In this document: positions 17,118-25,761 of the stretch, one piece after another
How the letters are laid out: each line of letters begins with the position of its first letter
Position numbering within the stretch: position 1 is the first letter of the stretch
Origin: Burkholderia diffusa
Lineage (GTDB): Bacteria; Pseudomonadota; Gammaproteobacteria; Burkholderiales; Burkholderiaceae
Reading direction: 5' to 3'
NCBI RefSeq assembly: GCF_902499115.1
Contig: NZ_CABVPN010000033.1
Location: forward strand, 24,094 to 88,093
Length of the DNA: 64,000 bases
Program-made: the position numbers and the translations under genes
The notes under the pieces: generated by a model
What the model was told of the DNA's origin: nothing
What the model saw: the letters and a program-made list of their open reading frames with translations, nothing else
The model's database searches: none

Positions 17118-18379
17118 ATACCATTTCAATCATTGGTCTTGGGTATATCGGATTACCCACCGCAACCTTGTTTGCCTCGCGCAAGGTACGTGTCATTGGT
17201 GTGGACGTGTCTCAGCACGTCGTCGATACGATCAATCAAGGAAATATTCATATCGTTGAACCGGAACTCGATATTTTGGTTCATGCTGCCGTTGGGGCCG
17301 GTTACCTGCGTGCGACCACGTCCGCTGAGCCAGCGGACGCATTCATCATCGCAGTGCCGACGCCCTTGACGGACGAGAAAAGGCCTGATTTGAGTTACAT
17401 CGAATCAGCGGCCAAATCGATTGCGCCTGTACTTGCAGAGGGTAATCTCGTTATTCTCGAATCGACTTCGTCCGTTGGGGCAACTGAGTTGTTGGCCAAC
17501 TGGCTGGCAGAAATCCGACCGGATTTGACCTTTCCGCATCAGGCAGGTAATGCGTCCGATATTCGCATTGCACACTGCCCAGAGCGCGTTCTTCCCGGCC
17601 GCATTGTTCACGAGTTGGTTGTCAATGATCGTGTGATCGGTGGTATGACGCAACAGTGCTCTGACGCTGCAGTTGCGCTCTATCGTTTGTTTGTACAAGG
17701 CGATTGCATTGTCACGGACGTTCGAACGGCTGAGATGTGCAAGCTGGCCGAAAACAGTTTCCGCGATGTCAACATTGCATTCGCCAACGAGTTGTCGACG
17801 ATCTGCGACAAGTTGGACATCAACGTATGGGAACTTATAAGACTGGCGAATCGGCATCCGCGAGTAAATATTTTGCAACCGGGCTGTGGCGTGGGCGGAC
17901 ATTGTATTGCCGTCGATCCGTGGTTCATCGTTGACAGCGAACCGGAACAAGCGAAGCTGATTCGGGCCGCGAGACATGTCAATGACGCAAAGCCGGATTG
18001 GGTTGTGCGTAAGGTGCAGCAAGCCGTTGCAACGCTCGTTGCTCGGGGTACTGCCATTGAGGATATCGGCATTGCTTGTCTGGGAATCACGTACAAGGCA
18101 GACATCGATGACCTGCGCGAAAGCCCAGCAATGAAAATTGCGCAAACACTGGTCAGGAATCATGCTGGGAATGTCTCGATCGTGGAGCCAAATCTTCAAT
18201 CGCTGCCGGTCACTCTGGCGATCGATCGTGCAAATTTGACTACTCTGGACAAGGCCATTGCCGATGCGAACGTATTTGTTCTGCTTGTCGATCATCAGGA
18301 ATTTCGAAGCGTTAAGCCCAAGTTGAACGACCGCCAGGTACTTGTCGATACGCGTGGCATCTGGAAAGACGAAAAATGA
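17111..18379 (+). CDS. wecC: UDP-N-acetyl-D-mannosamine dehydrogenase
   Basis: This NAD-dependent enzyme performs two successive oxidations of UDP-ManNAc to UDP-ManNAcA. The 422-residue product has the Rossmann start SIIGLGYIGLPTATLFA, VPTPLTDEKRPDLSYI, the conserved AHCPERVLPG segment that separates WecC from UDP-glucose dehydrogenases, the helix KLAENSFRDVNIAFANEL, and the active-site Cys segment QPGCGVGGHCIAVDPWF. Overlaps on both sides place it firmly within the operon. Confidence 0.94.
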   Translation: MLNTISIIGLGYIGLPTATLFASRKVRVIGVDVSQHVVDTINQGNIHIVEPELDILVHAAVGAGYLRATTSAEPADAFIIAVPTPLTDEKRPDLSYIESAAKSIAPVLAEGNLVILESTSSVGATELLANWLAEIRPDLTFPHQAGNASDIRIAHCPERVLPGRIVHELVVNDRVIGGMTQQCSDAAVALYRLFVQGDCIVTDVRTAEMCKLAENSFRDVNIAFANELSTICDKLDINVWELIRLANRHPRVNILQPGCGVGGHCIAVDPWFIVDSEPEQAKLIRAARHVNDAKPDWVVRKVQQAVATLVARGTAIEDIGIACLGITYKADIDDLRESPAMKIAQTLVRNHAGNVSIVEPNLQSLPVTLAIDRANLTTLDKAIADANVFVLLVDHQEFRSVKPKLNDRQVLVDTRGIWKDEK

Positions 18380-20994
18380 TAACGAATCAGAAAAATCCGA
18401 TCGATCTTGAATCTCGTCTCAAAGAGGCTGTGGCTGAGAACGAACTGTTGCTCAATCAGTTTCATCACGTTCAGGAGGAACTGGAGCGGTACTACCTCCG
18501 AAACAAGTCCCTTGAAAAAGGTGCCCTGGCCGAGGCATCGAATGGCGTCGTGATCACCAAGAACTGGGTCGATAACGAACTACCGGACGCTTTGGCAGAG
18601 GCTCGTCGTCTGCGCGCATTGGTGGATGTCCAACGAGAGGTCCATCAGATCGAAGCTGAGAACGCGCTGAATGCGAAGCTGGGGAATCTCTTGATCCAGG
18701 GGGCAGATTCGCCGACGGCATTTCTGAAATTGCCAGGAAAAATCTGGAAGATATGGCGCACCCACAGTCGGGTGATCCCCCCAAAAACACTGGGCGGCAA
18801 GGCGTTTACCAATCTCGTTGCGGCCTACAGCGAAGGAGGCTTCGACGCGGTTGAGAAATTGATCGATGACGCTGCGATTTCACCTGCGATGCGGGCCAAC
18901 GGTTATACGGCTTTGGCGCGGCATTTGATGCACGGCGATCGGGCAAATGCTGCCGAGGCTGCTCGGCGCGCGCACGCATTGGATCCGAAGCCATTTCGGT
19001 TGAAGTGGCTCGCCTTCAGACTCCACGAAGCAAGTGATGTCGTTCGTGCCGAAGCCATGCTGGATATTCTGCCGCTGGATACTCCATATAGCGACTCGGA
19101 AATTCGACAAGCCAATCAATTGAGGTTTGACGCTAATGAAGTTCGGGTCAGCGAAACTCGGCAGGAAACGGGCTTCCTGGAGCGTCGCGCCGAAATCGAA
19201 AAACAATTGGATCGTCTGGTGCGGGAGCGTGATGAGAAATCACGATTGGCGACAGAACGTCATCTGGAAATCGAGGCACTGAAACAATCCAGGGCCGTGC
19301 TGGAGCAGGATAAATCGGCATTGGCGGCTAGGTGCGAGGAAGCAGCTCGGCAAGTGACTGAATACGCACGCGAAATCGAAGTGCTGAAGCATGTAAAGGC
19401 GCGACTCGAAAATGAAAGGTCGGAGCTGAAGGCTGACTATGGCCTTGTCGTCAAGCAGGCGAGCGAGCTTGCTGGAGAGGTTGAGACACTGAGGCAAGTC
19501 AAAATTGAACTGGAGCAAGAAAAGCCCGTACTGGTTCTGCGAACCAATGAGTGCTCGAGGCAGTTGAGTGACAGCATGCACGCTGTCGAAATACTGAAGC
19601 GAACGAAGTTGCAACTGAAGCAGGATAAGTTGGCTCTGGCGGCACAATATGAAAAGGCAGCCAAGTCAGCGATCGAACGCGCGCGCGAAGTGGAAGTCGT
19701 GAAGAGAGCTAAGGCGCAGTTGGAACAAGAGAAACTGACGTGGGTGGAGCGGGACAAGGAAACCGCTAGGCAGGTTGCCAGTTACACCCGGGAAGTTGAG
19801 GTTCTGAAGCAGATCACGATGCAATTGGAGCAGGACAAATTGGCGCTAACGCATCGATACGACGAACTTGCGAGCCAATTGATCGATAGTACTCGCGAGG
19901 TTGCGGCGCTTCAGCACAGCAAAGGGCAACTGGAGCTCGATAAACAAGCGTTGATAGGGCGGCAGGGGGAAGCGGTCAGGACGGCTGCCCAGTATGCCAA
20001 TGAAATTGTGTGCTTGAAGCGGGCGAATGCACAGTTTGAGCAGGATCTATTGGCGCTGACCGAGAGACATCAGGAAGCGTCCAAGCAGGCGCTCGAGCGC
20101 GCCGAAGAAATCGCATGCCTGAAGGAAGCCAACGCGCAGATGGAACGCGACCGGGTGGTATGCGACGGCAAGTATGCAGCGCTCGTCAATCAGGCAGTCG
20201 AGCGCGCGCAGGAGATTGAAGCGCTGACTCAGGCCAAAACGCAGTTGGAGCGAGACAAGCTTACGTTCGCCGGTAAGCATGAGGAATCGGCTGCCCGGGT
20301 GCTTGAACTGACGCAGGAGATTGAAGTACTGAAGCGGTCGCTGTTGAAGTTGGAACAGGACAACGCATCGCTGATGCTTGAGCATCGTGAAGCCGTAATG
20401 CATATGGCAGAGCGCGACAGGGAAATCGAAGCCCTGAAGCAAACCACGAGGCATCTCGAGTACGAAAGACGCGCGCTTATGGAACAGGGTGAGGATGCCG
20501 CGCGGCACGCAGCGGAGCGAAGCCAGGAAGTGGAGGCGCTTAGACAGGCTAACGTGCAATTGCAACAGGATCGTCTTGATTTGGCAGGCAGACATGACGA
20601 CGCCGTGAAACGGGCGGCCGCACAAGCTCAAGAAGTCAGCGTTCTGACTCTGGCCAAGGAAAAACTGGAACAAGACAAACAGGCGCTTGCAGGACAGTAT
20701 GACGAGGCGGCAAAGCAGGCAGCTCGGTACGCGCGCGAATTTGAAACGTTGAAGCAGGCGAAAGAGCGACTTGAGCTTGAGAATCTCACGCTGGCGGGGA
20801 TGCGCGATGAAGCGGTCAAGTTGGCTGCTGACCGACTGACGCAACTTAACGAGGTGCAGCAGCAAATCGAGAATCGTCAAGCTTGTGAAGCAGAGTTGTC
20901 GACCCGGCAGCAGCTTATGCAGGAAGAAATGGTTCGGGCCGAAGCTCAGCTTGATCTCATAAAGGAAGTGTTTCTGCGAGAGCCTGGGCTATGA
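18376..20994 (+). CDS. long coiled-coil protein with 15 tandem 35-residue repeats; no recognised function
   Basis: An 872-residue cytoplasm-like protein (no signal peptide, no membrane helix). Residues 1-145 are mixed helical, and about 150-235 look like degenerate TPR-type helices (NGYTALARHLMHGDRANAAE). Residues 298-822 consist of 15 consecutive repeats, each exactly 35 residues with no gaps. The repeat pattern is E-[IV]-E-x-L-K-x-x-K-x-x-L-E-x-[DE]-K followed by an Ala/Lys/Arg-rich half. Because 35 equals five heptads, the repeats form one uninterrupted coiled coil of roughly 75-80 nm at 0.15 nm per residue. It overlaps wecC and the next gene by four bases each. A scaffold or chain-length ruler is inferred, not shown. 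Confidence 0.85.
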   Translation: MITNQKNPIDLESRLKEAVAENELLLNQFHHVQEELERYYLRNKSLEKGALAEASNGVVITKNWVDNELPDALAEARRLRALVDVQREVHQIEAENALNAKLGNLLIQGADSPTAFLKLPGKIWKIWRTHSRVIPPKTLGGKAFTNLVAAYSEGGFDAVEKLIDDAAISPAMRANGYTALARHLMHGDRANAAEAARRAHALDPKPFRLKWLAFRLHEASDVVRAEAMLDILPLDTPYSDSEIRQANQLRFDANEVRVSETRQETGFLERRAEIEKQLDRLVRERDEKSRLATERHLEIEALKQSRAVLEQDKSALAARCEEAARQVTEYAREIEVLKHVKARLENERSELKADYGLVVKQASELAGEVETLRQVKIELEQEKPVLVLRTNECSRQLSDSMHAVEILKRTKLQLKQDKLALAAQYEKAAKSAIERAREVEVVKRAKAQLEQEKLTWVERDKETARQVASYTREVEVLKQITMQLEQDKLALTHRYDELASQLIDSTREVAALQHSKGQLELDKQALIGRQGEAVRTAAQYANEIVCLKRANAQFEQDLLALTERHQEASKQALERAEEIACLKEANAQMERDRVVCDGKYAALVNQAVERAQEIEALTQAKTQLERDKLTFAGKHEESAARVLELTQEIEVLKRSLLKLEQDNASLMLEHREAVMHMAERDREIEALKQTTRHLEYERRALMEQGEDAARHAAERSQEVEALRQANVQLQQDRLDLAGRHDDAVKRAAAQAQEVSVLTLAKEKLEQDKQALAGQYDEAAKQAARYAREFETLKQAKERLELENLTLAGMRDEAVKLAADRLTQLNEVQQQIENRQACEAELSTRQQLMQEEMVRAEAQLDLIKEVFLREPGL
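19267..20841 (+). repeat. 15 tandem 105-bp units encoding 35-residue coiled-coil repeats
   Basis: Aligning the protein every 35 residues puts the same E-[IV]-x-x-L-K start in register 15 times, from codon 298 to 822. The DNA units have diverged (no two adjacent copies are near-identical by eye), so the array is old or under amino-acid-level selection and not a recent expansion. Confidence 0.9.
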
Positions 20995-22895
20995 GCGAGA
21001 AACCTGCGGGTCCTTTCGAAAGGGAATCGGTCGATTCTCTTCAGTCAGTCACGGTGATCGATATTCAGTCGGGGCAGTCCGTCGTGCCTTACGATGAAAA
21101 CCTGCTCGAACGCACGCGGACCCAGTGGCAGTTTGGTGATTGGCAAAGTCTCGCTGAGCTTGAGCGCGATATTCTGCAGCATCACCCGGATCGACCGAAG
21201 CTCGCGTTGCTTGCTGCTGCCGGCCGTCTGCAACTCGGACATATATCCGAGGCCAGACAATTTATTCGACTCGCTCAAGACTGGGGGGTGAGCAAGCGTC
21301 TCTTGGGGCAAATCCTTGCCGCGGGCGTGCACAATAGCTTGGCGCGTGCAGCAGTGATCGCTGGCAGTTTTCCTAGAGCGCTCGAACATTTCGAATCGGC
21401 GATTGCCCTCGGCACACCCGGAGCGGACAAAAAGCTTCTGACCAAAGCGCGCATCAATCAGCAATGTAGTGAGCTTGGGTTGACAGCTATGCAGCTTGGA
21501 GGTGGAACGACTGCTATTTCGAGCAGTCAGGTTGCTTCTCGCGGAAGGCCTCGCTTTCGAGTAAGCCGCCTGGCCGAGGTCAGGCTCGGTGCCGGGTGGG
21601 CCGGAAATACAGTCAATACGGTGATTTTTCGGCATCACGGCGTAGTTACGAGTCACGATAGGCAATTTTCCGCATTTTATGTGGATGCCCAGACGTTGCG
21701 TCTGGCGTGCCGAAATTTGAATTCCGCGGAGATCGAATTCTTTGATCTTGAAGGTGGCTACAATTTATATGATGCTCACAACAGCATAAGCATCGGCATC
21801 GATCGCGATAATCACTTGCATATCTGTTATGACCAGCATGCGACCCAGCTTCGCTATCGGCGCAGTCTTCGTCCGAACGATATTTCCGGATGGAGTGAAG
21901 AACTCTCCATGACGGGGGAGGCGGAGGACAGGATTACCTATCCTACGTTCATTCTGCCGCGCAATGGTTTTCCGCTCACGCTACTTTATAGAGATGGCGG
22001 CCATAACAAAGGTGCTGCACGTATTAAAACATATGATGAGATGAGTGAGAGCTGGACGGATCATCCGCTGCCGATTTTAAGCGGAAGCGATTCGAAGCCG
22101 TGGACGAGTAATGCTTATTGGAACCATCCGGCCGTTGGTTCCGATGGAAGTTTACATCTGAGCTTTGTGTGGCGAACTCATCCGCTAGGCACAGAAGAGC
22201 GAATCAACAACATCGACGTTGGATATGCTTGCTCGCTCGATAACGGAATCACCTGGGTGACATCGAAGGGGCGGAATTATCGATTGCCGATTACACAGAT
22301 AAATTCCGAGACCATATATCCGATATCGCCGGGAAGTAATTTGATTAATCAGTGCAGCATGGCGCTCGATAGCCGTGGGTGCCCACATATTGCATTTTAT
22401 GCCGATGATATCGATGGTATTCCGCAGTACCAATATTTGCGGTATGACGGTAAGCGATGGCATCACCAAATAGTGTCGCGGCGTATATCTCCGTTTTCGC
22501 TCCGAGGTCGGGACACGTTGCAGATTCCCATAAGTCGACCGGAAATTGTCCTGGATCGTCGAGATAATGCATACATAATTTCGCGTGGCGATCACAGTCA
22601 GGGGAAAATGGTGGCGACACTATTTTCTGCGCCAGAATACAAGTGGAATCCTGATGATGTTCAAGTCCTGTGGGGTGAGGATCTTGGGCACGCCGAACCG
22701 ATTATAGATCGAATTCGGTGGGAGCGGGATAATGTACTGAGCATGTTTGTACAATATAACGAACAACCCGACCACGATGTCGGGCATCGAGAGCTATATT
22801 GCCCGGCCACTTTGATCGATTTTAAATTTGAAGTCGCTGGGTTGTGGAAACAACATTCCGGGGGGATAAATGAGCTTGCTGAAGAAGGCGAATAA
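20991..22895 (+). CDS. TPR plus BNR_4-type beta-propeller protein, polysaccharide-lyase-like
   Basis: A 634-residue protein. Residues about 35-170 are helical and TPR-like (LAALGR-type helices, IAGSFPRALEHFESAIALG). Residues about 195-600 show the repeating pattern of BNR_4 propellers: AHNSISIGIDRDNHLHICYD, WNHPAVGSDGSLHLSFVWR, QCSMALDSRGCPHIAFYAD and SRPEIVLDRRDNAYIISRG, about 65-100 residues apart. This fold occurs in ulvan and related polysaccharide lyases and in sialidase-like proteins. There is no signal peptide, so it appears to be cytoplasmic, which is unusual for such a fold. It overlaps the genes on both sides. Whether it cuts, binds or modifies polymer is unknown. Confidence 0.75.
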   Translation: MSEKPAGPFERESVDSLQSVTVIDIQSGQSVVPYDENLLERTRTQWQFGDWQSLAELERDILQHHPDRPKLALLAAAGRLQLGHISEARQFIRLAQDWGVSKRLLGQILAAGVHNSLARAAVIAGSFPRALEHFESAIALGTPGADKKLLTKARINQQCSELGLTAMQLGGGTTAISSSQVASRGRPRFRVSRLAEVRLGAGWAGNTVNTVIFRHHGVVTSHDRQFSAFYVDAQTLRLACRNLNSAEIEFFDLEGGYNLYDAHNSISIGIDRDNHLHICYDQHATQLRYRRSLRPNDISGWSEELSMTGEAEDRITYPTFILPRNGFPLTLLYRDGGHNKGAARIKTYDEMSESWTDHPLPILSGSDSKPWTSNAYWNHPAVGSDGSLHLSFVWRTHPLGTEERINNIDVGYACSLDNGITWVTSKGRNYRLPITQINSETIYPISPGSNLINQCSMALDSRGCPHIAFYADDIDGIPQYQYLRYDGKRWHHQIVSRRISPFSLRGRDTLQIPISRPEIVLDRRDNAYIISRGDHSQGKMVATLFSAPEYKWNPDDVQVLWGEDLGHAEPIIDRIRWERDNVLSMFVQYNEQPDHDVGHRELYCPATLIDFKFEVAGLWKQHSGGINELAEEGE

Positions 22896-25611
22896 GCAAT
22901 TTCTCGATAAAGATTACGGGGCGGCGTATCGGTCTTATCAGGCTGCTCTGGTGGCTATGCCCGAGTTGTCGAATATTATCAATTTTAATATCGAGTTGAT
23001 GCGTCGGCGTGGATGTATGCCAGATTTAAATCGACAGGGAGATCTAAAAAAATATGAGGTGGCGGCAGGCGCGGGCGTTTTCAGAAAGCTGCCGATTAAC
23101 GTCTTGGTTATCACGTGGGATGTAGGGCATAATTGCCTCGGGCGCTCGTATATGCTCGCGGAAGTTGTGCAAAAAGTCGCGCGGCATACATTACTGGTCG
23201 GGTTCCAGTTTCCCAAGTATGGAAATAGCATCTGGGAACCCGTTCGCGCCGGTCAACTTCCCGTTGTCTCGTTGCCTGGTTCAAATCTTCCTGATTTCTA
23301 TGACAGCCTTGAGCGCATCTCATCTCGTATTAAGCCGGATGTGGTAATCGCCTGCAAGCCGCGGCTTCCATCGGTAGCTCTAGGCATGGCAATCAAGGAA
23401 AAATGGGGTTGCCCGCTGATCATTGATGTCGACGATCATGAGCTTTCATTTTTCAAGAATCAAAGCGCGTTGAATGTTGGTGAACTGGAGTCGATGCCGG
23501 AAGGTTCGGCTTCGAGTATCACGGAGCCCTACGCCGAGCTATGGACAAGGCTTACACAAAGTCTTTGTGATAGCGCGGACGAAATTATTGTCTCGAACGT
23601 TGCATTGCAGAATGAATTTGGCGGCACGATCGTCCCTCACGTCCGCGACGAGGCCAAATTTGATCCGGCGCAATATAATAAATCGGAGATTCGGTGCCGG
23701 TACGGCGTGCCGAACGATACCAAACTCGTTCTGTTTTTTGGTACCCCCCGTCTTCATAAAGGGATTGATACGCTAGCGAGAGCGGTCAGTCAGATTGCGG
23801 ACGTCAGATTCAAGTTGATGATCGTTGGAACTGCGCCAGATCGAAGCATCTATAGTGTTTTGGATAAATTGGCGAAAGGGAGGGTTATTTATCTTCCGAA
23901 TCAACCATTTTCCGCTATTCCCGAGATTCTCGCTATGGCCGATGTTGTGTGCCTACCTCAGGACGAGGGGCATGCGATATCGAAATTTCAGCTCCCGGCA
24001 AAGGCAATTGACGCGGTCGCGATGGGAGTTCCGTTGCTGGTAAGTAATACGTTGCCGTTGCGGCAACTGGTTGACGATAAAGTGGCTGAACTCGTCAATA
24101 TTGACGATATACCTGCGGCTTTGGAGCGTCTCGCTGGAAGAGAGCAAGACGTCGAAAAGTGGCGTAGTGACGTGCGCGACCGTTTTCTGGGACGCTACAG
24201 CTATGCGGCGGCAGCGATGCAAATGCACGACATGATCAAGCGGTGCCTGTCGCGCGGTGCGCTTCGGACGGGCGAAAGCTACGGCAGACTGCAAGCCGTC
24301 ATGGGACGTGCGTTGGGTCAATCTTTAGTCTCGAGATCCAAGTCGCAGAATACAGGTGCCGATATTGTCATTTTCTGGAAGCAAAATGACACCCGTTTAT
24401 ATGGTCGTCGACACGATATGGTTATCAAATATCTCGCCTCGCGACCGGATATTCGCAAGGTCATTGTGTTTGATGCGCCGATATCCGAGCATGATTTGAT
24501 ATTGCGCCAGCAATCTCGCAGCGAGGCTAGTCAACATCGGTGGATTTATACGGGAACGTACGAAAAATTGCTGGGTAAGTATGATACAGATAAAATATCG
24601 TATAACGTATTCGCTTATCCTCCTGGGAAATACAGAAATAACGATTCGGACACTCAGAAGCCGCATGTTAATGAGGGATATTTCCCTTATGTAACTGAAG
24701 TTCTTCGGCGCGAGGAAGTGAGGCCCGAGGAATCGGTATTTTGGATGTATCCAAAAAATTATTCCGCTTGTGATTTGATCGAGCACTTCAAACCTGCAAA
24801 GGTTGTGGTCGATGTTGTGGACGACCACCGTGCGTGGCCGGGAATTTCGGCGGAGGAGTATCAGCGTCTCACCGAGAATTACAGAGAGACGCTCGCAAAG
24901 GCCGATATGGCTTTCGTGAATTGTGAGCCGATGGTGGGCGCTATGAGCGAATTCTATCCACAAATTCGCCTCGTACCCAACGGATGCGATACTAGTCCTC
25001 CGAAGACCGAGCCTGCTCACAACGCGGAATTTGATTCCTTCAAAGCCTGGGAAGGGAAGACTATCGGTTTTGTGGGAAATCTTGAAAAGAAAATTGATAT
25101 TTCTCTTCTGGAAAAGATTGCGCAAAAATTTGTGGATTGCCAGCTCGTTCTGATTGGTTCGACGCATGCAAATCCGGATGTATTGCAGTTGAAACGTTAT
25201 CCAAATGTGCGTTTTGCCGGTGTCGTTCCGTATCAAGAGGTCGGTGCGTGGGTTTCTAAATTTGACGTTGGTATTATCCCGCACCTCAACCTTGAGATGA
25301 CGCAGCACATGAATCCGCTCAAGCTTTACGTTTACTTGTCCTGGAAAGTGCCTGTTGTTTCCACGGAGATATTTAATATCGATCGAAGTGCGGGCCTAGT
25401 TCGGGTTGCCGACTCTCACGAGTCATTTCTGGCGAATATTTCAGATGTGCTCGCCAGCAACGTAGATTCATCGTCAGATATGATTGAGTATGTGAGTCGA
25501 AATAGCTGGGAGGCTCGATTTGAAGCCCACGTGAGCGAACTAATTTCATCCATGGAGAGCGGAATGTCGGGGGCGCTCAGTGTCACTTTGAATGCGTCCT
25601 CGGTCGTGTGA
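22870..25611 (+). CDS. bifunctional tandem GT4-like glycosyltransferase with N-terminal TPR
   Basis: A 913-residue protein with a short TPR-like helix pair at residues 1-50 (FLDKDYGAAYRSYQAALVAMP). A complete GT-B module follows at about 75-465, with the KLVLFFGTPRLHKGIDTL strand-loop and the DVVCLPQDEGHAISKFQLPAK donor-binding region. A second GT-B module occupies about 495-890 (KTIGFVGNLEKKIDISLL, FDVGIIPHLNLEM). Two transferase modules in one chain often add two linkages of a repeat unit. The sugars are unknown. The start overlaps the preceding gene by 26 bp. Base composition is clearly AT-rich compared with core genes. Confidence 0.85.
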   Translation: MSLLKKANKQFLDKDYGAAYRSYQAALVAMPELSNIINFNIELMRRRGCMPDLNRQGDLKKYEVAAGAGVFRKLPINVLVITWDVGHNCLGRSYMLAEVVQKVARHTLLVGFQFPKYGNSIWEPVRAGQLPVVSLPGSNLPDFYDSLERISSRIKPDVVIACKPRLPSVALGMAIKEKWGCPLIIDVDDHELSFFKNQSALNVGELESMPEGSASSITEPYAELWTRLTQSLCDSADEIIVSNVALQNEFGGTIVPHVRDEAKFDPAQYNKSEIRCRYGVPNDTKLVLFFGTPRLHKGIDTLARAVSQIADVRFKLMIVGTAPDRSIYSVLDKLAKGRVIYLPNQPFSAIPEILAMADVVCLPQDEGHAISKFQLPAKAIDAVAMGVPLLVSNTLPLRQLVDDKVAELVNIDDIPAALERLAGREQDVEKWRSDVRDRFLGRYSYAAAAMQMHDMIKRCLSRGALRTGESYGRLQAVMGRALGQSLVSRSKSQNTGADIVIFWKQNDTRLYGRRHDMVIKYLASRPDIRKVIVFDAPISEHDLILRQQSRSEASQHRWIYTGTYEKLLGKYDTDKISYNVFAYPPGKYRNNDSDTQKPHVNEGYFPYVTEVLRREEVRPEESVFWMYPKNYSACDLIEHFKPAKVVVDVVDDHRAWPGISAEEYQRLTENYRETLAKADMAFVNCEPMVGAMSEFYPQIRLVPNGCDTSPPKTEPAHNAEFDSFKAWEGKTIGFVGNLEKKIDISLLEKIAQKFVDCQLVLIGSTHANPDVLQLKRYPNVRFAGVVPYQEVGAWVSKFDVGIIPHLNLEMTQHMNPLKLYVYLSWKVPVVSTEIFNIDRSAGLVRVADSHESFLANISDVLASNVDSSSDMIEYVSRNSWEARFEAHVSELISSMESGMSGALSVTLNASSVV

Positions 25612-25761
25612 GTTTTTTCGGTCGTAATTGTCCATCAGATCTGGGTCGCACGGTTGTAGGGAATTGCTAGGGCGCCAAATTTCGATGACTGAGATTTTAT
25701 TGGGATTATTCTGATTTTCCGATAAATGAGTGGTTTCGACGGCTATGATTGGGAGGTAACT

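Noticed and set aside
19267..20841. CRISPR-like or recently amplified DNA repeat
   Set aside because: The 105-bp periodicity is a coding repeat. Units lack identical repeats with spacers and are diverged at the DNA level.
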